The notes beneath the pieces are model-generated. The model was not told the origin of the DNA, searched no databases, and worked only from the letters and a program-made list of their open reading frames with translations. 64,000 bases of DNA from SCN-70-22 sp046327755 (GTDB lineage: Bacteria; Gemmatimonadota; Gemmatimonadetes; Gemmatimonadales; Gemmatimonadaceae). How positions within the stretch are numbered: position 1 is the stretch's first letter; every line of letters begins with the position of its first letter. Location of the stretch: contig JAXLXW010000004.1 in the NCBI GenBank assembly GCA_046327755.1, positions 124,001 through 188,000 of the forward strand. Reading direction: 5' to 3'. This document shows positions 1-7,520 of this stretch, in pieces. The position numbers were made by a program, and so were the translations under genes.

Positions 1-1
1 G

Positions 2-808
2 GAGTTCGGGCGCCAGCTGTGCGAGGCGCTTGAGGTCCCCTACCTGCAGGCGCCGATCGGGTTGCAGTCGACGACGAAGTTCCTGCGCACGCTGGGCGAG
101 CTGGCCGGTGTGGACCCCGAGCCGTTCATCGAGCGCGAGAAGCACTCGACGATCAAGCCGATCTGGGACCTCTGGCGAAGCGTGACGCAGGATTTCTTCG
201 CCACGGCCTCGTTCGGCATCGTGGCGACCGAGACATATGCACGCGGGGTACGGCATTTCCTCGAGGACGAAATGGGGTTCCCCTGTGCGTTCGCCTACGC
301 GCGGAAAGCGGGGGTAAAACCTGACAACGCTGCGGTACGTGCCTCCATACGCGAGCGGCAGCCCTTGGTAATGTTTGGCAGCTACAATGAGCGGATGTAC
401 ATGGCCGAGCTCGGGGCGCGCGGGACGTACATCCCGGCCTCCTTCCCCGGCGCAATCATCCGGCGGCACACGGGGACGCCGTTCATGGGGTATGCGGGGG
501 CGACGTACCTGGTACAGGAAGTGTGCAATGCCCTGTTCGACGCGCTGTTTCACATCCTCCCGTTAGGCGAAGCGCTGGACAAGGTGGAGGCGACGCCGGC
601 CCGTTTGGCGAAGCCGATGCCGTGGGACGACGAGGCGCGCGATGTGTTGGAGCAGCTGGTGGAGGCGCAACCGTATCTCGTGCGGATCTCGGCGGCCAAG
701 CGGCTGCGGGACCTCGCCGAGCAGGATGCGCGCGATGGCGGGGCGGACGCAGTGAGGCGAGAGCATGTGCTCGCGTCGCGCCGAGCCCTGGCAGGATCCG
801 GCGTATAG
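2..808 (+). CDS. bchZ: Chlorophyllide a reductase subunit Z, C-terminal part
   Basis: The reading frame is open from the window edge, so only the last 268 residues are present. BchZ with BchY forms the NB-like catalytic component of chlorophyllide a oxidoreductase, which reduces ring B on the way to bacteriochlorophyll a; BchX is its reductase. The stretch containing HTGTPFMGYAGATYLVQE and the following NALFDALFHILPLG is typical of the BchZ C-terminal half. The last ~60 residues are more variable and charged. bchX and bchY are presumably just upstream, outside the window. A light-harvesting gene set follows 345 bases downstream in the same direction, as in other puf regions. Confidence 0.93.
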   Translation, partial: EFGRQLCEALEVPYLQAPIGLQSTTKFLRTLGELAGVDPEPFIEREKHSTIKPIWDLWRSVTQDFFATASFGIVATETYARGVRHFLEDEMGFPCAFAYARKAGVKPDNAAVRASIRERQPLVMFGSYNERMYMAELGARGTYIPASFPGAIIRRHTGTPFMGYAGATYLVQEVCNALFDALFHILPLGEALDKVEATPARLAKPMPWDDEARDVLEQLVEAQPYLVRISAAKRLRDLAEQDARDGGADAVRREHVLASRRALAGSGV

Positions 809-1153
809 ACCGCACACCGCACGAGGGTCGGCGCCCCTCGCGGGACGGATGAGAAGGGCAGGAAGCGCTGCGATGACGCGAGAGACTCGAGGCAGGATTG
901 CAGGATAGATGGACCGTTCGGTACGACCCATGAGGTCACCGGCGGGCAGTGTGAAGGGCAGGTTCACCCTCAGCCACAGGAGGTGACAGTTCGGCGACGC
1001 GCGTACGCGGCAGGTGCGGAAGCATCGGTCCGTACGGAACGCCAGAGACTACGCGATGCGGCACGTCTCACCCGGTAGCCTGCCCGGCATTGCAGGTTCG
1101 TAGCCACTGAAGAGTGGCATGGTGTTACTCCAAGCTCAGTGGAGGCAAGGTTT
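809..1153. other. bchZ to antenna-gene intergenic region
   Basis: These 345 bases contain no convincing gene. There is an isolated strong Shine-Dalgarno-like AGGAGGTGA near 978-986, but the short frame beginning at its GTG runs only about 31 Arg-rich residues and resembles nothing known. The region probably carries the puf promoter or an mRNA processing site. The 13-mer GGTGTTACTCCAA at 1121-1133 reappears inverted just after pufC at 5776-5788. A ribosome binding site GGAGG for the first antenna gene lies at 1141-1145. Confidence 0.5.
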
Positions 1154-1282
1154 ATGGACGAAGGCATGAATGACGAAGAGGCCCGTGCCTTTCAGGGGTA
1201 CTTCGTGCGCGGCACAGTAGTGTTCACGGCCACCGCAGTTGTGGCGCATATCCTGGTCTGGATGTGGCGGCCCTGGTACTGA
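1154..1282 (+). CDS. Light-harvesting beta polypeptide, copy 1
   Basis: A 42-residue antenna beta subunit. It has an acidic N-terminus, one membrane helix, the bacteriochlorophyll-ligating His32 in the AH pair, and the beta signature WRPWY at the C-terminus. It starts 9 bases after a GGAGG ribosome binding site. It is followed after 24 bases by an alpha gene, so the two probably form one dimer. In the G. phototrophica photosystem an inner LH1 ring and an outer LHh ring are known; its pairing with an alpha of the WIGL type rather than the LH1 type suggests an outer-ring polypeptide, but that is inference. Too short for most gene finders. Confidence 0.9.
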   Translation: MDEGMNDEEARAFQGYFVRGTVVFTATAVVAHILVWMWRPWY

Positions 1283-1306
1283 CCGACCACTACGAGGACT
1301 GACGAC

Positions 1307-1483
1307 ATGTACAAACTCTGGATCGGCCTGCAGCCCCGTTTTGTGCTGCACATCGTTCATGGAGCGCTCTCGATTGGGGTGCTCTACATCCATCTGTTCG
1401 CGTTCAAGGCTGTCGGCTACCCGGGCAGCATCAAGCAGAAGTATCCGCAGTACTTCGCGCCCGCCGCGTCTGCCACGCAGTAG
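1307..1483 (+). CDS. Light-harvesting alpha polypeptide, copy 1 (outer-ring type?)
   Basis: A 58-residue antenna alpha subunit. The N-terminus MYKLWIGL is followed by a single membrane helix with the bacteriochlorophyll ligand His29 (YIHLFAF) and then a GYPG turn and a polar tail. It differs from classical LH1 alpha (KIW..DPR) and is clearly paralogous to the alpha at 1775: both share WIGL, GALS, a HL.AF core and GY.G. It is paired with the preceding beta by order and spacing. A role in a peripheral antenna is inferred from the dissimilarity to LH1 alpha. Confidence 0.88.
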   Translation: MYKLWIGLQPRFVLHIVHGALSIGVLYIHLFAFKAVGYPGSIKQKYPQYFAPAASATQ

Positions 1484-1622
1484 GCGGGCAAGGCACCTAG
1501 CTCTCTCCGAGAGGGTGTGGCGGCTAGGGTAGCGCCACGCCCGCTCGGGCGGCTCCCGCGGAAACGCAGGGGCCAGGGGCACTCGGGTGAGGACAACCAA
1601 CTTCCCCTAGGGGGGTCTTACC

Positions 1623-1757
1623 ATGGCAGAGAAGCCGAAGATCACAGAAGAAGAAGCCAAGGCCTTCACCACGTACTTCATCGTGGGGTTCGCCGGGTTC
1701 ACCATGACGGCGATCCTGGCGCACATGCTGGCCTGGACGTGGCGTCCTTGGCTGTAG
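1623..1757 (+). CDS. pufB: Light-harvesting beta polypeptide, copy 2
   Basis: A 44-residue beta antenna polypeptide: MAEK start, acidic amphipathic N-terminus (TEEEAKAF), one membrane helix with ligand His34 in ILAHML, and the terminal WRPWL motif. It is preceded by a 139-base gap after the first alpha gene, with a weak GGGGG-type ribosome binding site just before the ATG. The MAEK..EEEA N-terminus resembles LH1 beta proteins, so this is the best candidate for the LH1 beta partner of the alpha at 1976, although another alpha lies between them. Confidence 0.9.
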   Translation: MAEKPKITEEEAKAFTTYFIVGFAGFTMTAILAHMLAWTWRPWL

Positions 1758-1774
1758 CCTAACTGGAGATACCC

Positions 1775-1954
1775 ATGCACCGATTGTGGATTGGTCTCCA
1801 CGTACCCCACGTTCTCGGGTTGTTCATGGGTGCGTTGTCGCTCCTGGTGTTGTGGTTGCACCTGTGGGCATTCCCGGTTATCGGCTATGACGGTAACACC
1901 CACACACCGCCCTACACGGCTTCGGCCGGTGTGAGCGCGGCACCCACGAGATAA
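1775..1954 (+). CDS. Light-harvesting alpha polypeptide, copy 2
   Basis: A 59-residue antenna alpha subunit beginning MHRLWIGLH, with ligand His29 in the helix segment VLWLHLWAF and a GYDG turn. It is a paralogue of the alpha at 1307 and not of the LH1 alpha at 1976. It starts 17 bases after the second beta gene with GGAGA as ribosome binding site. With three alpha and two beta genes in this cluster, this is the copy without an obvious dedicated partner; it could share either beta. The tail is rich in Thr, Ala and Pro. Confidence 0.85.
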   Translation: MHRLWIGLHVPHVLGLFMGALSLLVLWLHLWAFPVIGYDGNTHTPPYTASAGVSAAPTR

Positions 1955-1975
1955 CCTTCTCGAGGAATTCGAATC

Positions 1976-2194
1976 ATGATGCACAAGATCTGGCAGGACG
2001 TTGACCCGCGTGCGTTCCTTGGAGCGATCACCGGGTTCCTCGCCGTGCTTGCCTTGCTGATTCACTTCATCCTGCTGTCGTCCACGCGCTATTCGTGGAT
2101 CGAGAATGGGACGTTGTCGGCAGACAAGGCGCCCGTTGGCGCAGCTGCGCCTGCGGCATCGGCGGAATTGGCTCCGCTGCCTCCGGGCAGGTAG
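1976..2194 (+). CDS. pufA: LH1 antenna alpha polypeptide
   Basis: A 72-residue LH1 alpha subunit. MHKIWQDVDPRAFL is the classical LH1 alpha N-terminus; the helix contains ligand His30 in ALLIHFILLSS and is followed by RYSWIEN, as in proteobacterial PufA. The C-terminal ~25 residues are an Ala/Pro-rich tail longer than usual. Two adjacent ATG codons (1976 and 1979) could serve as start; GAGGA lies upstream. It sits directly before pufL as in a standard pufBALMC operon, but an extra alpha gene separates it from the nearest beta. Confidence 0.93.
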   Translation: MMHKIWQDVDPRAFLGAITGFLAVLALLIHFILLSSTRYSWIENGTLSADKAPVGAAAPAASAELAPLPPGR

Positions 2195-2219
2195 TCAGCG
2201 CGTGGCGGCGGACGTGGAA

Positions 2220-2270
2220 GGGCGCCGCGCGGTGCGCAACGTGTTAGCACGCGTGACGCGCCCAGCGCCC
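2220..2270 (+). promoter_or_regulatory. GC-rich antenna/pufL intercistronic structure (weak)
   Basis: The 144-base gap between pufA and pufL contains complementary GGGCGC (2220-2225) and GCGCCC (2265-2270), and an internal CGCG-TGA-CGCG hairpin at 2250-2260. In Rhodobacter an intercistronic hairpin between pufA and pufL stabilises the antenna part of the transcript and sets the antenna:reaction-centre ratio. The same role is plausible here by position, but the fold was judged by eye only. Confidence 0.25.
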
Positions 2271-2338
2271 TCCACGGCCCGCTCCGCTAGCAGTTCCTTG
2301 CGGTCGGCCCTCAACGCGCACGCATGGGGTAACGCACG

Positions 2339-3160
2339 ATGGCGCTTTTGAGCTTTGAGAAGAAATACCGCGTCCGCGGCGGCACACTGATCGGCGGTGA
2401 CCTGTTCGACTTCTGGATCGGCCCCTTCTACGTCGGCTTCTTCGGCGTGACGGGCGCGGGCTTCATGATCCTGGGGACGCTCCTGGTCATCTACGGGTGT
2501 GCCATCGATCCACATTCCAGCCTCTGGCAATGGAGCATCAGTCCGCCCGACTTGAAGTACGGGCTCGGCTTTGCGCCATTTGGGGAAGGCGGGCTGTGGC
2601 AGATCATCACCATCTGTGCCGTCGGCGCCTTCGTGTCATGGATGCTGCGGGAGATGGAGATCTGCCGGAAGCTCGGCATGGGACTGCATGTCCCGTGGGC
2701 CTTCGGCATGGCCATCCTCGCCTACGTGACGCTGGTGGTGATCAGGCCGCTGCTGCTGGGTGCCTGGGGCCATGGCTTCCCATACGGCATCTTCAGCCAC
2801 CTGGACTGGGTCTCGAACATCGGGTACCAGTACCTCCACTTCCACTACAACCCGGCGCACATGCTCGGCGTGTCGTTCTTCTTCACGACGACGCTGGCGC
2901 TGGCGATGCACGGCTCCCTCATCCTCTCCGTCACCAATCCGCCCAAGGGCGAGCCGGTGAAGACGAGTGAGCACGAGAACGTGTTCTTCCGCGACCTTGT
3001 TGGCTACTCCATCGGTGCCATCGGCATTCACCGGTTAGGGCTCCTCCTCGCGATGAACGCCGGCTTCTGGTCGGCCGTCCTCATCCTGGTGTCGGGACCC
3101 TTCTGGTCGAAGGGCTGGGTGGAGTGGTGGAACTGGTGGCTGAACCTTCCCATCTGGTGA
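2339..3160 (+). CDS. pufL: Photosynthetic reaction centre L subunit
   Basis: A 273-residue RC L chain of normal length with five membrane helices and an N-terminus ALLSFEKKYRVRGGTLIGGDLFDFW-like block in the cytoplasm. Visible ligands: His154 and His174 (accessory and special-pair bacteriochlorophylls), His191 and His231 (non-haem iron). The ENVFFRDLVGYS segment lines the QB pocket. It binds the special pair, bacteriopheophytin and quinones together with PufM. The next gene starts 14 bases after the stop, so L and M are cotranslated from one message. Confidence 0.98.
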   Translation: MALLSFEKKYRVRGGTLIGGDLFDFWIGPFYVGFFGVTGAGFMILGTLLVIYGCAIDPHSSLWQWSISPPDLKYGLGFAPFGEGGLWQIITICAVGAFVSWMLREMEICRKLGMGLHVPWAFGMAILAYVTLVVIRPLLLGAWGHGFPYGIFSHLDWVSNIGYQYLHFHYNPAHMLGVSFFFTTTLALAMHGSLILSVTNPPKGEPVKTSEHENVFFRDLVGYSIGAIGIHRLGLLLAMNAGFWSAVLILVSGPFWSKGWVEWWNWWLNLPIW

Positions 3161-3174
3161 GAGGCTAACTCGAC

Positions 3175-4629
3175 ATGCTCGAATACCAGAACCTCTTCAC
3201 CCGGGTGCAGGTTCGCACGGCGCCGGACCCTGGACTCCCCATCGAGGGATCCACGGGGGGCCGCGCCGGCAAGGGAGGCTTCAGTCGGCTCTTCGGGATC
3301 CTCGGCGACGCGCAAGTGGGGCCGATCTATCTCGGGACCGCCGGTGTCCTCTCCTTCATCTGCGGCTTCATCGCCTTCGAAATCATCGGCCTCAACATGA
3401 TGCGCGAGGTCGGGTGGAATCCGAAGGAGTTCATCCGGCAGCTGCCTTGGCTGGCGCTCGAACCTCCACCACCGGCGTACGGGCTGCGCATCCCGCCGCT
3501 CATGCAGGGCGGGTGGTACCTCATCGCCGGCTTCTTCCTCACCACGTCGATCATCCTGTGGTGGGTCCGCACGTACCGCCGCGCGCGCGCCTTGCGCATG
3601 GGCACGCACCTCGCCTGGGCCTTCGCGTCGGCCATCTTCCTCTACCTCTCCTTCTTCTTCCAGCCGCTCATGGTCGGAAGCTGGAGCGAGATGGTTCCGT
3701 TCGGCCTCTTCCCGCACCTCGACTGGACGTCGGCGTTCTCGATTCGCTACGGGAACCTGTACTACAACCCGTTCCACGCCCTGTCGATCGCGTTCCTGTA
3801 CGGCTCCACGCTGCTCTTCGCCATGCACGGGGCCACGATCCTCGCGGTCTCCCGGTTGGGGGGCGAGCGTGAGATCGAACAGATCACCGACCGAGGCACC
3901 GCCTCGGAGCGTGCGGCGCTCTTCTGGCGCTGGACCATGGGCTGGAACGCCACCATGGAATCGATCCATCGCTGGGCGTGGTGGTTCGCGGTGCTCTGCA
4001 CCTTCACGGGCGGCATCGGGATCCTCCTCACCGGCACGGTCGTCGACAACTGGTATCTGTGGGCGGTGAAGCACAAGGTCGCTCCGGCGTACCCCGCCCA
4101 GAATACGCTTTCGTCCGAAGACCTCGCCTTCCTCCGTGGTCGGTACCAGGGCGCAGCCCCGGATACCTTCCCGAACTACGCCGTCGTGGCGGCGCCGGTC
4201 GATTCGACGGCAGCTGTTCCGCTCGACTCGGCGGAGATCGCCCCGGTGGTCGATGCGAAGGCACTGTTCGACTCGCTCAACACGGCTGGTCGCGTTGCGA
4301 TCCGGGCCATCTACTTCAACGCGGGGAGCGAACTCTCGCGTGCGGAGTCGAAAGCCCAGTACGACGAGATCGTCGCCTTCCTCGGACAACACCCGGACCT
4401 GAACGTGATCATCGAAGGTCACACGGACAGCACCGGCGTCGCCGAAGCGAACCAGACGCTCTCCGAGCAGCGTGCCGCGCATGTACGGCAACGTCTCATC
4501 ACAGACTTCGGGGTGGACTCGACGCGCATCGCCGGGACGGCGGGCTTCGGCTCGACGCGCCCACGGGCCGCGAATGACACGCCGGAAGGACGTCGCCAGA
4601 ACCGCCGCGTGGAGCTCGTGAAACCATGA
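3175..4629 (+). CDS. pufM: Reaction centre M subunit fused to an OmpA-like domain
   Basis: Residues 1 to about 307 are a complete PufM: special-pair ligand His201, iron ligands His218, His265 and Glu233, and the terminal WYLWAVKH. A normal PufM stops there. Here the frame continues through an Ala/Val/Asp/Ser linker (about 308-365) into an OmpA C-terminal-like domain (about 366-484) with GHTDSTG, LSEQRA and the closing EGRRQNRRVELV. Asp418 and Arg433 match in type and spacing the Asp/Arg pair that binds diaminopimelate in peptidoglycan-binding OmpA domains. Since the M chain has five helices with a periplasmic C-terminus, the domain would face the peptidoglycan. Nothing suggests an assembly error: the frame is uninterrupted and codon use is uniform. 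pufC follows 41 bases later. Confidence 0.96.
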   Translation: MLEYQNLFTRVQVRTAPDPGLPIEGSTGGRAGKGGFSRLFGILGDAQVGPIYLGTAGVLSFICGFIAFEIIGLNMMREVGWNPKEFIRQLPWLALEPPPPAYGLRIPPLMQGGWYLIAGFFLTTSIILWWVRTYRRARALRMGTHLAWAFASAIFLYLSFFFQPLMVGSWSEMVPFGLFPHLDWTSAFSIRYGNLYYNPFHALSIAFLYGSTLLFAMHGATILAVSRLGGEREIEQITDRGTASERAALFWRWTMGWNATMESIHRWAWWFAVLCTFTGGIGILLTGTVVDNWYLWAVKHKVAPAYPAQNTLSSEDLAFLRGRYQGAAPDTFPNYAVVAAPVDSTAAVPLDSAEIAPVVDAKALFDSLNTAGRVAIRAIYFNAGSELSRAESKAQYDEIVAFLGQHPDLNVIIEGHTDSTGVAEANQTLSEQRAAHVRQRLITDFGVDSTRIAGTAGFGSTRPRAANDTPEGRRQNRRVELVKP

Positions 4630-4670
4630 CGACACACGCCTCTTCGCCATCCGCCAACACGGAGGGACGC

Positions 4671-5765
4671 ATGTCCCGCTCCTTGAGACTCGTGTCGTCG
4701 AGCCTCCTGTTAGGCACCGCCCTCGCCTCCCTCGCGGGATGCGACCTGGGCGGCAAGACCTCGGTGCAGCGTGGCTATCGCGGCACCGGGATGGAATACC
4801 TGGTCGACAATTCGCAGCACGCAGCCAAGGTGGCGGCGGTTACCATCCCCGCCGCCCTTCCGCCCGCGCCACCGGCCACGCCGGGACCGCTCCCGTGGAA
4901 GAACGTCCAGGTGCTCAACGATATCTCCGTCGCGGAACTCAACCGCACCATGATGTCGCTGACGCAATGGGTCACCGGCTCGCCGTCCAACTGCCAGTAC
5001 TGTCACAACCTGAAGGACCTGGCGTCGGACACGCTCGAGAACGGCCAGTCGCTGTACACCAAGGTGGTCGCCCGGCGCATGCTGCAGATGACGCGGCAGA
5101 TCAACGGGCAGTACTCCCAGCACGTCCTCAACACCGGTGTCACCTGCTACACGTGCCACCGTGGCAAGCCCGTCCCTGAAGGCGTGTGGTTCTACGGCAA
5201 GCAGACGGACTATCTCCGCCACTACCTCGATCGCGACGGCGCCCGCGTGGTGTCGCAGACCGAGGCGCCGAGCTCGGCCAACCGGTCCTCGGTCAAGCAG
5301 ACGGAGTGGACGTATGCCCTGATGATCTCGCAGTCCAACTCGTTGGGCGTTGGGTGCACCTACTGCCACAACACCCGTCAGTTCTCGAGCTGGGAGCAGG
5401 CCCCGAAGCAGCGCGTCGTGGCCTACCACGGGATCATGATGGCTCGTGACATCAACACGAACTATCTGGCCCCGCTGCAGAGCGTCTTCCCGCAGGTCCG
5501 TAAGGGCCCGATGGGTGACGCGGCCAAGGTGCAGTGCAGCACCTGCCACCAGGGCGCCTACAAGCCGCTGTACGCCGCGCAGATGGTGAAGGACTACCCG
5601 GCCCTTTGGGGACGTCCCGCGTGGAATGGCGTTGCCTTCCCCACGCTCAACCTGACGCCGGTTCCGGCGGACACCGCCACGGCTCCCGCGGCGATGCCCA
5701 CCGCCCCAGCGGCACCGGCAACCGCAGCACCGACGACCCCGAAGGCCAGTGGAGCGGCCCAATAG
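4671..5765 (+). CDS. pufC: Reaction centre tetrahaem cytochrome c subunit
   Basis: A 364-residue periplasmic cytochrome that re-reduces the photo-oxidised special pair. The start at 4671 was preferred over an ATG at 4626 overlapping the pufM stop because it follows GGAGGG and gives a clean lipoprotein signal peptide ending LAGC, with the lipidated Cys24. Four haem motifs are visible: CQYCH at 108, CYTCH at 159, CTYCH at 229 and CSTCH at 289, with conserved Met-containing helices before each. After the last haem comes an Ala/Pro/Thr-rich tail of about 30 residues with no known function. Last gene of the puf operon before a hairpin. Confidence 0.96.
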   Translation: MSRSLRLVSSSLLLGTALASLAGCDLGGKTSVQRGYRGTGMEYLVDNSQHAAKVAAVTIPAALPPAPPATPGPLPWKNVQVLNDISVAELNRTMMSLTQWVTGSPSNCQYCHNLKDLASDTLENGQSLYTKVVARRMLQMTRQINGQYSQHVLNTGVTCYTCHRGKPVPEGVWFYGKQTDYLRHYLDRDGARVVSQTEAPSSANRSSVKQTEWTYALMISQSNSLGVGCTYCHNTRQFSSWEQAPKQRVVAYHGIMMARDINTNYLAPLQSVFPQVRKGPMGDAAKVQCSTCHQGAYKPLYAAQMVKDYPALWGRPAWNGVAFPTLNLTPVPADTATAPAAMPTAPAAPATAAPTTPKASGAAQ

Positions 5766-5833
5766 TCGTCGCCCGTTGGAGTAACACCCCGGTGCGCGGA
5801 CGGAACCACTGACCCGCGCTGGGCATTGAAGCA

Positions 5834-5878
5834 GCAACGTGGCGTCCCGTTATCTCTCGATGGCGGGACGCTCGTTGC
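5834..5878 (+). terminator. Large hairpin between pufC and bchO
   Basis: GCAACG (5834-5839) pairs with CGTTGC (5873-5878), and GCGTCCCG (5842-5849) pairs perfectly with CGGGACGC (5864-5871), leaving a 14-base loop and a small internal mismatch. No T-run follows, so it is more likely an mRNA-stabilising or attenuating structure at the end of puf than a strong intrinsic terminator. The bchO start lies only 15 bases beyond it. Confidence 0.5.
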
Positions 5879-5893
5879 ATTCGGGAGTCGCTC

Positions 5894-6859
5894 GTGAACA
5901 GCACGAGCGCGCTCCCGCGCACCGCCACCGCAGAAGGACTCGACGTCTTGGACGCCTCCATGGACGCCCCTGTGAACGGGCACGATCCGGCCGCCGAAGC
6001 GCGGGCGGAGTGGACCGAACACGATTCCATCGTCGCCGGCCTCACCTGGCGCGTCGCACAGGCAGGCACGGGACCGGTGACGCTGCTGCTCCACGGCACC
6101 GGCGGGAGCATTCACTCGTGGCAAGCACTCCTCCCCTGCCTCGCCCCGCACGTGCACCTCGTGGCCGTCGATCTCCCGGGACACGGACGCACCGGCTATC
6201 CGGGATTTGAGCGCCTCTCGCTCGTCGACATGGCGCAGCAGCTGCGCGACTTCCTGCGTGCCGAAGGGCTTGCCCCCGCGATCGTCGTCGGACACTCCGC
6301 CGGAGCGGCCATCATGTTGCAGCTGGCCGCGGACGGCGCTTTCCCACAGGAGACGCTGCTCGTCGGGATCAACGCCGCGCTGCACGCGCCACACCCCGCC
6401 GTGCAGGAGTTGATGCGCGGTTCGCTCGGCGCACTCTTTCGCTCGCGGCCGGCGCGCGCCTTCGTGCGCGGGGTCGGCACCTCCGCCACGCTCATCGAGA
6501 TGCTCCTCTCCACGACGGGGTCCCGCCTCTCCAAGGAGCAGGAGGCGGCGTACGTGCAGACCTTCGCCGACCCTGAGCACGTGGAGGCCGCGTACGCCAT
6601 GATGGCCAGTTGGGATCTCGCGCCACTCGTGGCCGCCCTCCCCCGCATCGCGCACGCCACGCTCTACATCACCGGCGATCGCGACACCTGGGTCCCCCCG
6701 GCGGCCGCACGTGACGCGTGCGCGCGCATGCCGCACGCGCGCGTGGCCTCCATCACCGGCGCCGGGCATCTCGTGCACGAGGAACGTCCGCAGGAAGTCG
6801 CCGCCCTCATTCTCGACGCCTATCGCCCCCCGCCCTCGGGCGCTCATTCCGCATCCTGA
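5894..6859 (+). CDS. bchO: Alpha/beta hydrolase, putative Mg-chelatase accessory protein
   Basis: A 321-residue alpha/beta-hydrolase fold protein of the BchO family, which occurs in bacteriochlorophyll clusters near bchI/bchD; its exact function is unknown. Visible are HGTGGSIHSW (oxyanion region), the nucleophile elbow GHSAG with Ser135, an acidic residue in GDRDTWVP and the late His in GAGHLVHEE. The start is GTG; the first ~45 residues are not conserved-looking and a later start is possible. It lies alone between pufC and the kinase module here, without bchI and bchD, which must be elsewhere in the genome. Confidence 0.82.
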   Translation: MNSTSALPRTATAEGLDVLDASMDAPVNGHDPAAEARAEWTEHDSIVAGLTWRVAQAGTGPVTLLLHGTGGSIHSWQALLPCLAPHVHLVAVDLPGHGRTGYPGFERLSLVDMAQQLRDFLRAEGLAPAIVVGHSAGAAIMLQLAADGAFPQETLLVGINAALHAPHPAVQELMRGSLGALFRSRPARAFVRGVGTSATLIEMLLSTTGSRLSKEQEAAYVQTFADPEHVEAAYAMMASWDLAPLVAALPRIAHATLYITGDRDTWVPPAAARDACARMPHARVASITGAGHLVHEERPQEVAALILDAYRPPPSGAHSAS

Positions 6860-6878
6860 AGCCGCAAGGAGAAGAACC

Positions 6879-7520
6879 GTGTCCACACGCCGCCTGCCCG
6901 TCTACATCCTCGCCGACGTCTCCGGGTCGATGCAGGGGACCGCGATCGAGTCGGTGAAGTCCGGGATCGGCCAGCTGCATCGCGACCTCATGAGCGATCC
7001 GCAGTCGATCGAGAGCGCCTACCTCTCCATCATCACCTTCAGCGACTCGGCCATGCAGCTGGAGCCGCTCGTCGAAGTCTCCGCCTTCTCGCCCCCCGAC
7101 CTCGTGGCGCGCGGACAGACCAACCTCGGCGATGCGCTGCGTCTCCTCCTCGACTGCTTCGATCGCGAGATCATGCGCACGACGCCAGAACAGAAGGGCG
7201 ACTGGCGCCCGCTCGTCTTCCTGCTGAGCGACGGCGCCCCGACGGATGCCACGTGGACCCAGTATGCGCAGGAACTGCGCAATCGGCGCCCCGCCAACAT
7301 CATCGCGGTCGCCTGCGGCGACCAGGCCGACACCGGCGTCCTCAAGCAGATCACCGAGATCGTGATCCAGATGCGCGACATGTCGCCCGATGCCTTCAAG
7401 GCCTTCTTCAAGTTCGTCTCCGCCTCGGTGAAGCAGACGAGCGCGAAGGTCGGTTCGCTCCCGGACGGCGCCGGCATCACGCTGCCGCCCCCGCCGCCGG
7501 GGATCACGATCGTCCCGTGA
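6879..7520 (+). CDS. TerY-like von Willebrand factor A protein
   Basis: A 213-residue vWA domain protein. RRLPVYILADVSGSM is the TerY hallmark; the metal-ion-dependent adhesion site is formed by D13-x-S15-x-S17, a Thr in GQTNLGDAL and Asp in LLSDGAPTD. The C-terminus is Pro-rich. The GTG start follows AAGGAGAAGAACC. Its stop overlaps the start of the phosphatase gene (GTGA), and a kinase gene follows, giving the vWA-PP2C-kinase order known as the TerY-P triad, proposed to be a phosphorylation-controlled, metal-dependent stress-response switch. No ter (TerD/TerC) genes are nearby, so the target is unknown. Confidence 0.85.
   Translation: MSTRRLPVYILADVSGSMQGTAIESVKSGIGQLHRDLMSDPQSIESAYLSIITFSDSAMQLEPLVEVSAFSPPDLVARGQTNLGDALRLLLDCFDREIMRTTPEQKGDWRPLVFLLSDGAPTDATWTQYAQELRNRRPANIIAVACGDQADTGVLKQITEIVIQMRDMSPDAFKAFFKFVSASVKQTSAKVGSLPDGAGITLPPPPPGITIVP

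Noticed and set aside
978..1075. 31-codon GTG frame after an AGGAGGTGA site
   Set aside because: Very short, Arg-rich and the start would overlap the ribosome binding site itself; not credible as a gene.
3028..4650. 540-codon minus-strand frame opposite pufM
   Set aside because: Antisense shadow of pufM; composition is Arg/Glu/Asp-rich and resembles no protein.
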